Shown: positions 6,746-15,473 of the stretch, piece by piece | How positions within the stretch are numbered: position 1 is the stretch's first letter | Layout of the letters: every line of letters starts with the position of its first letter | Assembly: GCA_046094825.1 (NCBI GenBank) | Contig: JBJTIF010000009.1 | Location: 1 to 22,251 of the forward strand | Reading direction: 5' to 3' | DNA length: 22,251 nucleotides | Origin: JBJTIF01 sp046094825 | Lineage (GTDB): Bacteria; Actinomycetota; UBA4738; HRBIN12 | The notes under the pieces: generated by a model | What the model was told of the DNA's origin: nothing | Seen by the model: the letters and a program-made list of their open reading frames with translations, nothing else | Database searches by the model: none | Program-made: the position numbers and the translations under genes

Positions 6746-7569
6746 GCGTCGATGCGGGCGACGATCGCCTGGAAGACCGGCCAGTAGTCCTCGGGCCGGA
6801 CGTTGTCGTCCATGACGAGGACGACGTCGGTGCGGCCCTGCGCCCGCGCGACGATGAGCGCGGGGTCGTTCACGTCGGCGCTCGCGACGGTCTCGACGCC
6901 CGCCTCGATCGCGGCGCCCGCCCACCCGTGGTCGGCGAGGACGAGGTCGGGGCGCTCGGCCTCGAGGACGCGCGCCATCGGCACGCCGCTGTGGGTGTGG
7001 CGGGGCGCGGTGCGGTCGGTGATGACCGCGACGTCGCCGAGGTAGCGGATCCGCCGGAGTCGGCCGTCGCGCTTCTTCCACGACACGCCGTCAGCGGGCC
7101 GCAGGATCTCGCACCCGAGTCGGCCGAGCAGCCGCCCGAGCTCGACGTAGAGGTGCGCGAGGCCGACAGGGTGCCCGGTCGCGAGGACGATCCGCTCGCG
7201 GCGCGCGACCGCGAGCGCGAGGCGGTCACCGTACGCGTCGCAGCCGCGGAGGACGAGATCGGGGTCCACGGGCGTCGGACCGGAGCGCACCGTCGGATCG
7301 ACGCGGAAGCCGCTCGCCTCGGCGACGAGCCGGTAGACCTCCTCGGCGGGCAACGTCTGGAGCCCGGTCATCCCGAACTGCTTGTCGTGGTCGCCTTCGC
7401 ACAGGAGGGCGATGTTGCCGAGCACGTTGTCCATCGGGTGGCTCACCTGCGGGCCCGCGATCCCACCGTCGAGGAGCGCACGGCGGAGCTCGTCGCGATC
7501 CCAGCGACCGGGCGCCCAACGACCGTCGATCGCCGGTAGGCGCGCGGCGTGGGACCCGATAACGTCCAT
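6742..7569 (-). CDS. SCO2771-type phosphatase family protein
   Basis: The sequence resembles the actinobacterial SCO2771-type phosphatase family. Shared features as I recall them are an LATGHPVGL segment, a HTHSGVP stretch, a VLADHGWAGAA segment and a C-terminal ASADVNDPALIV...VVLVMDDNV. The His/Asp content of these segments suggests a metal-dependent active site. I chose ATG 7569 rather than the in-frame ATG at 7578, because 7578 overlaps a TACAAT -10 box and cannot be transcribed from it; 7569 is 7 nt after that box and would be the first transcribed base. The protein is then 275 residues. The gene leads the operon with the Clp1-like kinase, bS22-like and SAM hydrolase genes. The substrate is unknown. 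Confidence 0.68.
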   Translation of the reverse strand: MDVIGSHAARLPAIDGRWAPGRWDRDELRRALLDGGIAGPQVSHPMDNVLGNIALLCEGDHDKQFGMTGLQTLPAEEVYRLVAEASGFRVDPTVRSGPTPVDPDLVLRGCDAYGDRLALAVARRERIVLATGHPVGLAHLYVELGRLLGRLGCEILRPADGVSWKKRDGRLRRIRYLGDVAVITDRTAPRHTHSGVPMARVLEAERPDLVLADHGWAGAAIEAGVETVASADVNDPALIVARAQGRTDVVLVMDDNVRPEDYWPVFQAIVARIDA

Positions 7570-7576
7570 GCGGCCC

Positions 7577-7582
7577 ATTGTA
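7577..7582 (-). promoter_or_regulatory. -10 box of the phosphatase-kinase-bS22 operon (leaderless)
   Basis: TACAAT on the minus strand, close to the TATAAT consensus, ends 7 nt before ATG 7569. This places transcription start at or next to the A of the start codon. No -35 consensus is visible. Confidence 0.6.
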
Positions 7583-7612
7583 GGGAGCCCCCGGAGGGCC
7601 CCCCGACGGCGC

Positions 7613-7620
7613 AGGGAGGA
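7613..7620 (+). promoter_or_regulatory. Shine-Dalgarno site of the short-chain dehydrogenase
   Basis: AGGGAGGA ends 3 nt before ATG 7624. It selects this ATG over an in-frame upstream start at 7549, which would lie inside the divergent phosphatase gene. Confidence 0.75.
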
Positions 7621-7623
7621 CGG

Positions 7624-8418
7624 ATGGAACTCCGCGGAGCGGTCGTCGTCGTGACCGGTGCCTCGTCGGGCTTCGGCGACCTCGCCGCGCGGCGGTTCGC
7701 CCGTGCGGGCTCGACGGTCGTCGTCACCGCTCGTCGGCTCGACCGGCTCGAGTCGCTCGTCGCCGAGATCCGCTCCGGCGGCGGGGCGGCGAGCGCGGTC
7801 GCCTGCGATGTCGGCGACGTCGCGTCCCTCGACGCGCTCGCCGCCCGCGTGCGCGAGCTCCACGGCGGCCTCGACGTCCTCGTGAACAACGCCGGCATCC
7901 CGGGCGGCGGTCGCTTCGAGCACCTCACCGCCGAGCAGATCGAGCAGGTGATCCGCGTGAACGTCCTCGGCGTCCTCCAGGGGACGCGGGCGTTCCTCCC
8001 GATGCTCCTCGAGCGCGGTCGCGGCCACGTCGTGAACGTCGCCTCGCTCGCGGGCCGCTTCGCGACCCCGGGCCATTCCGTCTACACGGCGAGCAAGCAC
8101 GCGGTCGTCGCGTTCTCCGAGGCGCTCTCGTACGAGCTCGCGCCGCGCGGCATCCGCGTGACGAGCGTGAACCCGGGATTCGCCTCGACGGAGGGGTTCC
8201 CGCAGACGGGGCTCCCGTCGTTCCTCGTCATGCACCCCGACCGGGTCGCGCGCGCGATCGTCGACGCCGTCCGCGACGACGCGGGCCCCGAGGTCGCGGT
8301 GCCCCGCTCGGTCGCGCCGCTCGAGGCGTTCCGGATCCTCACACCGCCCCTCTACCGGTGGGCGGTGCGGAAGGTCTCGAAGGCGATGCGCCCGACGGCC
8401 GCGCCCTCGGGCGACTGA
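7624..8418 (+). CDS. Short-chain dehydrogenase/reductase (SDR)
   Basis: A classical SDR of 264 residues that uses NAD(P)H to oxidise or reduce an alcohol/carbonyl substrate. The cofactor motif TGASSGFG lies near residues 12-19, the structural NNAG motif near 90, and the catalytic Ser-Tyr-Lys set is visible as VNVASLAG and then YTASKHA. An arginine two residues after the first glycine-rich strand region (TARRLDR) suggests preference for NADPH. It is a single gene, divergent from the phosphatase operon and ending 13 bases before the convergent acuC end. The substrate cannot be told from sequence. Confidence 0.92.
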   Translation: MELRGAVVVVTGASSGFGDLAARRFARAGSTVVVTARRLDRLESLVAEIRSGGGAASAVACDVGDVASLDALAARVRELHGGLDVLVNNAGIPGGGRFEHLTAEQIEQVIRVNVLGVLQGTRAFLPMLLERGRGHVVNVASLAGRFATPGHSVYTASKHAVVAFSEALSYELAPRGIRVTSVNPGFASTEGFPQTGLPSFLVMHPDRVARAIVDAVRDDAGPEVAVPRSVAPLEAFRILTPPLYRWAVRKVSKAMRPTAAPSGD

Positions 8419-8431
8419 CGCGCCCGGTCGG

Positions 8432-9574
8432 TCAGAACGCGAGGCCGAGCGCCTTCAGCGCGCCCTCGCGCGCCTCGTCCACCGCGCGGTCCGCGTGGAC
8501 ATCCATCTCCGGCACCGGCGGGTCGGAGAACGTCGCGGGGGACTCGGTCCCGCTCGCGGTGGCGACCGCCCGCCGCCACGCATCGGGGATCCGATCGTCG
8601 AGCTCGACGCCGACCATCGCCGCGAAGTCGATCGTCCACGCCCGCGGGACGACCGTGACGCGCTGGTATCCACCGCCACCGGTCGCGAGCCAGCGGCCGC
8701 CCGCGGTGTCGTGGGCGAGCCGATGGAGGCGCCGCGCGGCCTCCGCGTACGCGGTCGTCGTGATCTCGAGGTGGGCGAGCGGGTCCGTGAGGTGCGAGTC
8801 GCAGCCGAGCTGCGTCACGAGGACCTGCGGGCGGTGGTCCGCCACGACCGGGAGCACGACCTCGTCGATCGCGCGGAGCCACGGTCGGTCCCCCGTCCCG
8901 GCGGGCAGCGGCACGTTCACCTTCGTGCCCTTCGCGAGCCCTGCGCCGCGCTCGTCGCGCGCTCCCGTCCCGGGGAACAGGGTCTCCCCCGACTCGTGGA
9001 TCGAGACGGTGAGGACCCGGGGGTCGTGCCAGAAGATCGCCTGCGGGCCGTCGCCGTGGTGGACATCGAGGTCGACGTAGGCGATGCGCTCGGCGCCGTG
9101 CGCGAGGAGCCACGCGATCGCGACCGCGGGGTCGTCGTAGACGCAGAACCCCGACGCACGCTCGGGCATCGCGTGGTGGAGGCCGCCCGCGGCGTTGAAC
9201 GCGTGGAGGACGTCGCCCCGCCAGACCGCCTCGGCGCCGACGAGCGACGCGCCGACGATGTCGGCAGCGGCATCGTGCATGCGCGGGAAGACCGGGTTGT
9301 CGCCGGGGCCGTACCCCCAGCGCGCGTACGATCCGGGGACATCCTGCCCCGCGGAGCGCGTCGCGGTGATGTACGCGTCGGAGTGGACGAGGCCGATCTC
9401 CTCGTCGACGGCGCGCCGCGCCGCGAGGTCGACGACGCCCGGCTCCGTCGAGAGCCCGACGGCATCGATGAGGTCCCAGGCGTAGCGGACGCGGTCGGGA
9501 CGCAGCGGGTGCCCGGGACCGTGGTCGTAGGCCGCGACACCGGGGCATCGGACGAGGCCGACGCCGCCGCTCAC
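8432..9574 (-). CDS. acuC: AcuC-like histone deacetylase family protein
   Basis: A 380-residue, zinc-dependent deacetylase of the class I HDAC-like AcuC group. AcuC removes acetyl groups from lysines and in Bacillus reactivates acetyl-CoA synthetase. The active site is complete: H133-H134 in GGLHHAM, zinc ligands D170 and H172 in YVDLDVHHGDG, zinc ligand D259 in GCDSH, and the transition-state Tyr Y303 in GGGGY. The N-terminal GPGHPLRPDRV is also typical. An acetylpolyamine amidohydrolase is the main alternative in the superfamily, but overall similarity and length favour AcuC. It is the last gene of the catabolic operon, 4 nt after the preceding aminotransferase stop, and starts with GTG. 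Confidence 0.9.
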   Translation of the reverse strand: MSGGVGLVRCPGVAAYDHGPGHPLRPDRVRYAWDLIDAVGLSTEPGVVDLAARRAVDEEIGLVHSDAYITATRSAGQDVPGSYARWGYGPGDNPVFPRMHDAAADIVGASLVGAEAVWRGDVLHAFNAAGGLHHAMPERASGFCVYDDPAVAIAWLLAHGAERIAYVDLDVHHGDGPQAIFWHDPRVLTVSIHESGETLFPGTGARDERGAGLAKGTKVNVPLPAGTGDRPWLRAIDEVVLPVVADHRPQVLVTQLGCDSHLTDPLAHLEITTTAYAEAARRLHRLAHDTAGGRWLATGGGGYQRVTVVPRAWTIDFAAMVGVELDDRIPDAWRRAVATASGTESPATFSDPPVPEMDVHADRAVDEAREGALKALGLAF

Positions 9575-9578
9575 CGGG

Positions 9579-10889
9579 TCACCGGCACACGGCGTCGATC
9601 GCGTCGGCCGTGCGTTCGACGACGAGCCCGCGCTCCTCGGTCGTGAGCCCGAGGGGCGGGCCGAGGACGAGGAGGTCCCCGTCGCCGTCGACGTGCCCGG
9701 TGCTCGAGTACAGGAGGATGCCCCGCTCGCGGCCGGCCGCGAGCACCCGCTCGGTCACCCGTTCGGCGCGCGGGTACGGGGCCTTCGTCGCCCGGTCGCG
9801 CACGAGCTCGATCCCGAGGAGCATCCCGAGTCCACGGACGTCGCCGACGCCGGGCTCGCCTGCGAGGCGCTCCCGGAGATCCTCGAGGAGCGCCGCGCCG
9901 CCCTCGGCGGCGGCCTCGACGAGGCGACCGTCGCGCAGGCGGCGGCGCGCGGCGTGCGCGACGGCCGCCCCGACGCCGTTGTGCGACCACGTGAAGCCGT
10001 GGACGAACCCCGCCGGGCCGATCGCCTCGACGACCGCACCGCTCGCGGCGGCGAAGCCGAACGGGAACACGCCGCTCGTCGAGCCCTTCGCGCACGTGAG
10101 GAGATCGGGACGGACGCCCCAGTGGTCGACGCCGAACCACCGGCCGGTCCGGCCGAAGCCGGTCATGACCTCGTCGGCGATGAGGAGGACGCCGTGCCGC
10201 CGGCACACCTCCGCGATCGCCGGCCAGTAGTCGGCCGGCGGCACGGCGGCCGCGAGCGTCGCACCGGTGACGGGCTCGGCGATGAACGCCGCGACGCGGT
10301 CCGGGCCGAGCCGCACGATCGTCGCCTCGAGCTCGGCCGCGAGCGCGGTTCCGCAGCCCGTCGGGTGGCCCGGGAGGTCGCAGCGGTACTCGTACGGCGT
10401 CCCGACGTGGTGGACGCGACCGAGCCACGGCGCGTACGGCGATCGCAGGGGTTCCTTGCCGCTCGCGTCGAGCGCGCCGACGGTGTTGCCGTGGTAGGAG
10501 CCGCGGCGGGCGATCACGACGTCGCGGCCGACGTCGCCGCGGGCGAGGTGGTACGCCCGCGCCATCTTCAGCGCCGTCTCGACCGCCTCGCTACCGCCGG
10601 ACACGGGGTAGATGTGCCCGTCGTCCATCGGCAGGACCGGCGCGAGGTCGTCGGCGTACCCCTCGAGCGCTGCGGTCGTGAACGTCGTGCCGTGGACGTA
10701 GTCGACGGCACCGGCCTGCGCGGCCATCGCGGCGACGAGGTCGGGGTCGCCGTGGCCGACGTTCACGACGATCGCGCCGCCGGCGGCATCGAGGTAGCGG
10801 CGGCCCTCGGCGTCCTCGATCCACGCGCCGTGCGCGCGCGCGGCGACGGGGAGCTCCCGATCGCGGACGCGGCGGAAGACGTGGGTCAC
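9579..10889 (-). CDS. Class III PLP-dependent aminotransferase
   Basis: A 436-residue fold-type I aminotransferase of class III (omega-aminotransferase group). The cofactor lysine is K268 in CAKGSTSG, and the ring-nitrogen Asp is D239 in IADEVMTGFGRTGRW. A YVHGTTFTT segment and SGGSEAVETALKMAR also fit the family. It likely moves an amino group from a terminal or alpha amine to an oxo acid; the exact substrate is not predictable. The GTG start overlaps the GctB-like stop (GTGA). It is the second aminotransferase of the operon and is only distantly related to the first, so the two probably act on different substrates. Confidence 0.9.
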   Translation of the reverse strand: MTHVFRRVRDRELPVAARAHGAWIEDAEGRRYLDAAGGAIVVNVGHGDPDLVAAMAAQAGAVDYVHGTTFTTAALEGYADDLAPVLPMDDGHIYPVSGGSEAVETALKMARAYHLARGDVGRDVVIARRGSYHGNTVGALDASGKEPLRSPYAPWLGRVHHVGTPYEYRCDLPGHPTGCGTALAAELEATIVRLGPDRVAAFIAEPVTGATLAAAVPPADYWPAIAEVCRRHGVLLIADEVMTGFGRTGRWFGVDHWGVRPDLLTCAKGSTSGVFPFGFAAASGAVVEAIGPAGFVHGFTWSHNGVGAAVAHAARRRLRDGRLVEAAAEGGAALLEDLRERLAGEPGVGDVRGLGMLLGIELVRDRATKAPYPRAERVTERVLAAGRERGILLYSSTGHVDGDGDLLVLGPPLGLTTEERGLVVERTADAIDAVCR

Positions 10890-11656
10890 CGCGAGTACAT
10901 CCCGTCGGGATCGAGTTCGTCGCGGATCAGCCGGAGCTCCTCCGCGGTCGGCGGGGACGTCTCGCCGAGGTCGTCGGCGACGCGCGGGTGCCAGGCCATC
11001 GCCGCGCGCACGTCATCGAGGGTGGTCCCGGGGTGGAGGTGCGTGAGCGTCATCTCGCCCGTCGCCCCGTCGAACCGGTACTGGCCGAGGTCGGTGACGA
11101 CCGACGAGGGCCCGTTGCCCCACCAGCCCCGCCCCGCGTCGTGCGCGGGATCGCCGGAGTGCCCCGGAGAGGTCCGGAAGTCGAGCCGCTCGACGAACGA
11201 CCGCGTCCCCTGCCGCATGATCACGAAGACCTTCCGGGCGTTGATCGCGATCTCGACCGCGCCGCCCGATCCCGGGAGCCGCACCTTCGGGGCGTCGTAG
11301 TCCCCGATGACCGTCGTGTTGATGTTGCCGTAGCGGTCGATCTGCGCGGCGCCGAGGAACCCCACGTCGATCCGGCCGGCCTGCAGGTAGAACCCGAAGA
11401 GGTCGAACATCGAGGTGACCGCGGTCGACCCCGTGACGAGCGTCGGGTCGCCGATCGACAGCGGGAGGCGTCGCGGGTCCGCCCCGTAGACCCCCGCCTC
11501 GTACACGAGCTCGAGCTGCGGCGCGACCGTGCGCTTCGCGAGGTTGCAGACGATGTTCGGCAGGCCGATCCCGACGAAGCACACGCGCTCGGACGCGAGC
11601 TGTCGTGCGCTCGCGGCGATCATGAGTTCCGTCGGGCTCCAGTCGCGGGCGCTCAC
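10886..11656 (-). CDS. CoA-transferase subunit B, glutaconate CoA-transferase family
   Basis: This is the beta subunit of a family I CoA-transferase, closest in pattern to GctB of glutaconate CoA-transferase. The segment AQIDRYGNINTTVIGDY followed by GSGGA is almost the same as in Acidaminococcus GctB. E53 in VYEAGVYG aligns with the catalytic Glu54 of GctB, which forms the glutamyl-CoA intermediate, so true transferase activity is plausible, unlike the IpdB branch that I recall as lacking this Glu. Length is 256 residues. It starts at GTG 11656, overlapping the stop of subunit A, and ends overlapping the aminotransferase start. The acid substrate is inferred to be a C4-C6 mono- or dicarboxylate. 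Confidence 0.88.
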   Translation of the reverse strand: MSARDWSPTELMIAASARQLASERVCFVGIGLPNIVCNLAKRTVAPQLELVYEAGVYGADPRRLPLSIGDPTLVTGSTAVTSMFDLFGFYLQAGRIDVGFLGAAQIDRYGNINTTVIGDYDAPKVRLPGSGGAVEIAINARKVFVIMRQGTRSFVERLDFRTSPGHSGDPAHDAGRGWWGNGPSSVVTDLGQYRFDGATGEMTLTHLHPGTTLDDVRAAMAWHPRVADDLGETSPPTAEELRLIRDELDPDGMYSR

Positions 11657-12573
11657 GCGTACTCCCCGTAGTCGACCTCGCCGGAGGGCGCCGGGCCGGG
11701 CCGCAGGGCCTCGCGGGACGCCGCACCGAACTTCTCGACGTAGTCCCGGTGGGACCCGAGGTCGTACACCCACTCGCGGAGCCAGGCCTCGAGCCGCTCC
11801 GGATCGCGCGCGATCTCGTCCCAGGCGACGTAGAAGCGGTTGTCGCGGTCGTAGTAGCCCTGCGAGTACGAGGGGTGGCATCCGAAGGGTTCCTCGACGA
11901 CCGCGTCGACGACGACCCCGGGGATCACCGTGCGGTTCGGGTCGCGGCGGAGCACGGCTCCATCGACGACCTCCTCGCAGACGACGATGACCCGATCGGC
12001 GGCGAACGCGGCCTCCTTCTGGCACCCGAGGAGGCCCCAGATCTGCGCGTTGCCGTCGCGATCGGCCCGCTGGGCGTGGACGAACGCGACGTCGGGGCGG
12101 AGCGGCGGGACGACGTAGACCTCCGTGCCGTCGTACGGCGACGTCATCGGGACGATCCGCGGGTTCACCGAGGGGATGTCGCTCTCGTAGTAGCTCCGCA
12201 TCGGGAAGAACGGGAGGTTCGCCGCCGCCGCGGTGTAGCGGCACACCATCCCGAAGTGCGAGTACTCCTCGATCGCGAGCGGGGCCGGGTCGGCGGATTC
12301 GATCCGGCGTCGGATCGCGTGGAGCGACCCGACGCCGGGGTTGCCGAGCCAGGAGAAGACGAGCTTCGACGCGACGCCGGCGCCGATCATCTGGTCGTAG
12401 ATCACGTCGGGCGTGAGGCGGGCGAGCGTGAGATCGCGACGCCGCTGCCGGATGATCTCGTGCCCGGCCGCGAAGCAGATGAGGTGCGTGAAGCCCTCGA
12501 TCGCGACGGTGTCGCCGTCGCGGACGAGGTCCGCGACGGCGTCGCGCATCGTCGCGACCTTCGAGTCCGCCAT
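11653..12573 (-). CDS. CoA-transferase subunit A, glutaconate CoA-transferase family
   Basis: The alpha subunit partner of the GctB-like protein, 306 residues. The N-terminal part carries the GDTVAIEGF loop of family I CoA-transferases. The C-terminal half strongly follows GctA: VHAQRADRDGNAQIWG, then RRDPNRTVIPGVVVDAVV, then HPSYSQGYYDRDN and EWVYDL. It binds CoA together with subunit B and moves it between an acyl-CoA donor and a carboxylic acid. ATG 12573 is 4 nt after the upstream TAG, with AGGA in the overlap as a weak ribosome-binding site. Translational coupling from the aminotransferase is likely. Confidence 0.88.
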   Translation of the reverse strand: MADSKVATMRDAVADLVRDGDTVAIEGFTHLICFAAGHEIIRQRRRDLTLARLTPDVIYDQMIGAGVASKLVFSWLGNPGVGSLHAIRRRIESADPAPLAIEEYSHFGMVCRYTAAAANLPFFPMRSYYESDIPSVNPRIVPMTSPYDGTEVYVVPPLRPDVAFVHAQRADRDGNAQIWGLLGCQKEAAFAADRVIVVCEEVVDGAVLRRDPNRTVIPGVVVDAVVEEPFGCHPSYSQGYYDRDNRFYVAWDEIARDPERLEAWLREWVYDLGSHRDYVEKFGAASREALRPGPAPSGEVDYGEYA

Positions 12574-12577
12574 GGTC

Positions 12578-13870
12578 CTAGGAGGTGGCGACCTCGGCGA
12601 CCGTCTCCCGGATGTGCGCGAGGGCGGTATCGACCTGGTCGTCGCGCAGGACGAGCGGCGGTGCCATCCGCACCGCGTCGTCGCCGCAGGACAGGACGAG
12701 GAGACCCCGACGGAACGCCGCCATCTCGAACGCGACCGACGTGTCGTGGTCGCGCATGCCCATGCCGATCATGAGCCCGCGACCGCGGACCTCGCGGATC
12801 GTCTCCGGATGCTCGGCCGCGATCGCGCGGAGCCCCTCGGTGAAACGCGCACCGACCGCGTCCGCGTGCGCCATGAGGCCGCCCTCGACGAGATCGAGCG
12901 TCGCGAGCGCGGCCGCGCACGAGACGGGGTTGCCGCCGTACGTCGAGCCGTGCGCGCCCGGACCCCACGTCATGAGATCGGCCCGCGCCGTGAGCCCCCC
13001 GAGCGGCATCCCGCTCGCGATGCCCTTGCCGAACAGGAGGATGTCGGGCTCGACGTCCTCGTGCTCGATCGCCCACATCCTGCCGGTTCGGCCGACCCCG
13101 GACTGGACCTCGTCGTCCACGAGGAGGATCCCGTGCCGGTCGCAGATCTCCCGGAGCTCGCGGAACCAGCCGTCCGGCGGGAACACGTAGCCGCCCTCGC
13201 CGAGGACGGGCTCGAGGATGATCGCCGCGACCTCCGAGGGGTCGACGAGCCGGCGGAAGAGCACCTGCTCGAGGTACTCGGAATCGCCGAAGAACGAGTG
13301 GTACACGCCGGGGAGGAGCGGCGCGAAGCCCTTGCGGTACTTCGCCTTGCTCGCGGTGAGCGAGAGGCTCCCGTACGACCGGCCGTGGAACGACTGGAAC
13401 ATGCCGATCACGTACGGCCGCCCGGTCGCGAACCGCGCGAGCTTGATCCCCGCCTCGACCGCCTCGGTGCCGGAGTTCGACAGGAACGTCCGCGTCGGAC
13501 CCGTCATCGGCGCGACGCCGTTCAGGCGCTCGCAGAGGTCGGCGTAGATCGGCAGGAAGAAGTCGCTCGCCGAGTAGTGGAGGAGGAGCTCCGCCTGCCG
13601 CTGGATCGCCGCGACGACCTCCGGATGGCAGTGGCCGGTCGCGGTGACCGCGATACCGGCGTTCAGGTCGAGGAAGCGGTTGCCGTCGAGGTCCTCGACG
13701 ACGCAGCCGGCGCCCCGCGCGGGCGCGAAGGGGTACGCGCGCGGCAGCGACGGGCTCGTCACCTGCGTGTCGCGATCGACGTGCGCGCGGGCGAGCGGGC
13801 CTGGCACCTCGGTGACGAGGTGCGGCGCCGCCGCCGTCGCGAGTTCCTCGAGGGTGCGCTCGAGCGTCAT
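12578..13870 (-). CDS. Ornithine/GABA-type class III aminotransferase
   Basis: A 430-residue PLP enzyme. The cofactor lysine is K282 in FGKGIASGMPLGG and the Asp is D253 in LVDDEVQSGVGRTGRMWAIEH. Several segments (HYSASDFFLP, FHGRSYGSLSLTASK, GEGGYVFPP, LVLSCGDDAVRMAPPLV) closely follow the Pyrococcus-type family annotated as acetylornithine aminotransferase, whose tested members include ornithine delta-aminotransferase and broad-specificity amino acid racemases. Transfer of a terminal amino group is likely; racemase activity is an open alternative. The ATG at 13870 overlaps the aldehyde dehydrogenase stop (ATGA). Paired with a P5C-type dehydrogenase, the ornithine to glutamate route is the simplest reading. 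Confidence 0.88.
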   Translation of the reverse strand: MTLERTLEELATAAAPHLVTEVPGPLARAHVDRDTQVTSPSLPRAYPFAPARGAGCVVEDLDGNRFLDLNAGIAVTATGHCHPEVVAAIQRQAELLLHYSASDFFLPIYADLCERLNGVAPMTGPTRTFLSNSGTEAVEAGIKLARFATGRPYVIGMFQSFHGRSYGSLSLTASKAKYRKGFAPLLPGVYHSFFGDSEYLEQVLFRRLVDPSEVAAIILEPVLGEGGYVFPPDGWFRELREICDRHGILLVDDEVQSGVGRTGRMWAIEHEDVEPDILLFGKGIASGMPLGGLTARADLMTWGPGAHGSTYGGNPVSCAAALATLDLVEGGLMAHADAVGARFTEGLRAIAAEHPETIREVRGRGLMIGMGMRDHDTSVAFEMAAFRRGLLVLSCGDDAVRMAPPLVLRDDQVDTALAHIRETVAEVATS

Positions 13871-15435
13871 CCCCCGATCACCGTCCGCGACTGCTCCCGG
13901 AGGAACTGCGTGACGTAGTACGGGCCACCGCCGGACTTGCCGCTCGTGCCCGAGCCCTTCCACCCGCCGAAGGGCTGGACGCCCGGCCACGCGCCCGTCG
14001 TCGCGCCGGCGCGTCGGTTCACGTACACGACGCCCGCCTCGATCCGGTCGAGCCAGCGGTCGATCTCCGCGCGGTCGTTCGAGAAGAAGCCCGCGGTGAG
14101 GCCGTACTCGGTCGCGTTCGCCCGCTCGATCGCCTCGTCGAGCTCATCGAAGGGTGCGACCGCGACGAACGGGACGAAGAGCTCCCGCGACCAGAACGAG
14201 GCGTCCGCGGGGGCCTCGACGACCGTCGGGCGGACGAAGAGCCCGCGCGCGAGGTCGCCCTCGGTCACGCGCTCGCCGCCCGTGAGCACGCGCCCCTTCG
14301 CCCTCGCCTCGGCGACGGCCTCCTCGTACGTGGCGACCGCGCGGTCGTTGATGACCGGCCCGAGGTAGACGGAGCGCTCGATGGGGTTGCCGACCTCGAG
14401 GCGCTCGGTCTTCTCGACGAGGACGCGGAGGAAGTCGTCGTACACCTCGCGCTCGACGTACACGCGGGAGCACGCGGAGCACTTCTGGCCGCCGAACCCG
14501 AACGCCGAGCGCAGGACGCCGTCCGTCGCGACGTCGAGGTCGGCGTCCTTCGTCACGATCGCGGGGTTCTTGCCGCCCATCTCGCAGATCGCGGGCTTCG
14601 GGTAGTCGCGCGCGAAGTCCTTGTAGATCTTCATCCCGACCTCGTAGGACCCGGTGAAGAGGATGCCGTCGACGTCGGGGTGGCGCCACAGGGGTTCGCC
14701 CGCCGCCGCGCCACCGCCGGAGAGGAAGTGGAAGGCCCCGGCCGGCACGCCCGCGTCGCGGAGGCACTCGTAGAGCTTCCAGCCGAGGAGCGCGCCCTGG
14801 TTCGAGGGCTTCAGCACGACCGGGTTGCCCGCGACGAGCGCACCTGACGACGGACCGCCGGAGAGCGCGAAGGGGAAGTTGAAGGGACTGATGATCGCCC
14901 AGACGCCGTACGGACGCAGGACGTCGTAGTAGTCGCCGGGCGCACCGAGGCCGCTCATCGGCGTCCGGAACCCCTCGTGGGCCTCCATCGCGTCGCAGTT
15001 CCAGCGGACGAGCTCCGCCGTCTCCTGGACGTCGCCGAGCGCCTCAAGGCGGTTCTTGCCGACCTCGTAGGACATGAGCGCCGCGAGGTCGAAGAGCCGC
15101 TCCTCCATGAGGTCGGCGGTGCGCCGCAGGAGCCGCACGCGCTCCTTCCAGCCGATGCGATCCCACTCGACCTCGAACGCCTTCGCCGCGGCGACCGCGT
15201 CGTCGACGTCGGCGGCGGTCGCCTGGCTGTAGCGCCCGATCACGAGGTCCCGGTCGATCGGCGAGCGCTCCTCGTAGAGGGCCTCCGTGAAGCGCTCCTC
15301 GCCGTTCACGACGATCGGGTAGGTCTTCCCGAGCTCGGCCCGGACCCGCGCCGCAGCGGCGTCGAAGCGCTGCTGGAGCTCCTCGTTGTCCGCCGACATC
15401 GTCGCGTACGTCACCCGGAACTTCTCGTCTGCCAC
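13867..15435 (-). CDS. rocA: Aldehyde dehydrogenase, L-glutamate gamma-semialdehyde (P5C) dehydrogenase type
   Basis: An NAD(P)-dependent aldehyde dehydrogenase of 522 residues, close to the RocA/PruA monofunctional P5C dehydrogenases (about 515 residues), which oxidise glutamate semialdehyde to glutamate. The motif FGFGGQKCSACSRVYV is characteristic of that branch; the catalytic cysteine is C319 and the general base E285 (CEMGGKNP). PFNFP lies at 184-188, and WPGVQPFGGWKGSGTSGKSGG ends the catalytic domain. GTG 15435 is chosen because GAGGGAGGT lies 5 nt upstream. It heads the six-gene operon and overlaps the aminotransferase by ATGA. A related omega-semialdehyde as substrate cannot be excluded. 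Confidence 0.88.
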   Translation of the reverse strand: MADEKFRVTYATMSADNEELQQRFDAAAARVRAELGKTYPIVVNGEERFTEALYEERSPIDRDLVIGRYSQATAADVDDAVAAAKAFEVEWDRIGWKERVRLLRRTADLMEERLFDLAALMSYEVGKNRLEALGDVQETAELVRWNCDAMEAHEGFRTPMSGLGAPGDYYDVLRPYGVWAIISPFNFPFALSGGPSSGALVAGNPVVLKPSNQGALLGWKLYECLRDAGVPAGAFHFLSGGGAAAGEPLWRHPDVDGILFTGSYEVGMKIYKDFARDYPKPAICEMGGKNPAIVTKDADLDVATDGVLRSAFGFGGQKCSACSRVYVEREVYDDFLRVLVEKTERLEVGNPIERSVYLGPVINDRAVATYEEAVAEARAKGRVLTGGERVTEGDLARGLFVRPTVVEAPADASFWSRELFVPFVAVAPFDELDEAIERANATEYGLTAGFFSNDRAEIDRWLDRIEAGVVYVNRRAGATTGAWPGVQPFGGWKGSGTSGKSGGGPYYVTQFLREQSRTVIGG

Positions 15436-15440
15436 CTCGG

Positions 15441-15449
15441 ACCTCCCTC
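15441..15449 (-). promoter_or_regulatory. Shine-Dalgarno site of the aldehyde dehydrogenase
   Basis: GAGGGAGGT on the minus strand ends 5 nt before GTG 15435. The operon's first gene thus has a normal leader of about 35-40 nt, unlike the leaderless neighbours. Confidence 0.75.
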
Positions 15450-15455
15450 GCAGGG

Positions 15456-15469
15456 CCGGCGCACGCCGG
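15456..15469 (-). promoter_or_regulatory. Small hairpin in the leader of the catabolic operon
   Basis: CCGGCGTGCGCCGG on the minus strand forms a short GC hairpin in the presumed 5' leader, 6 nt upstream of the ribosome-binding site. It may tune translation or stability, or be a chance result of high GC. Confidence 0.35.
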
Positions 15470-15473
15470 GAAC

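Noticed and set aside
8432..9574. AcuC homologue as an acetylpolyamine amidohydrolase
   Set aside because: Length and segment order match AcuC closely; the polyamine reading remains only a context-based alternative.
10886..12573. CoA-transferase pair as IpdAB-type ring hydrolase of steroid degradation
   Set aside because: The sequence follows GctA/GctB more closely, the catalytic Glu is present, and no steroid genes are nearby.
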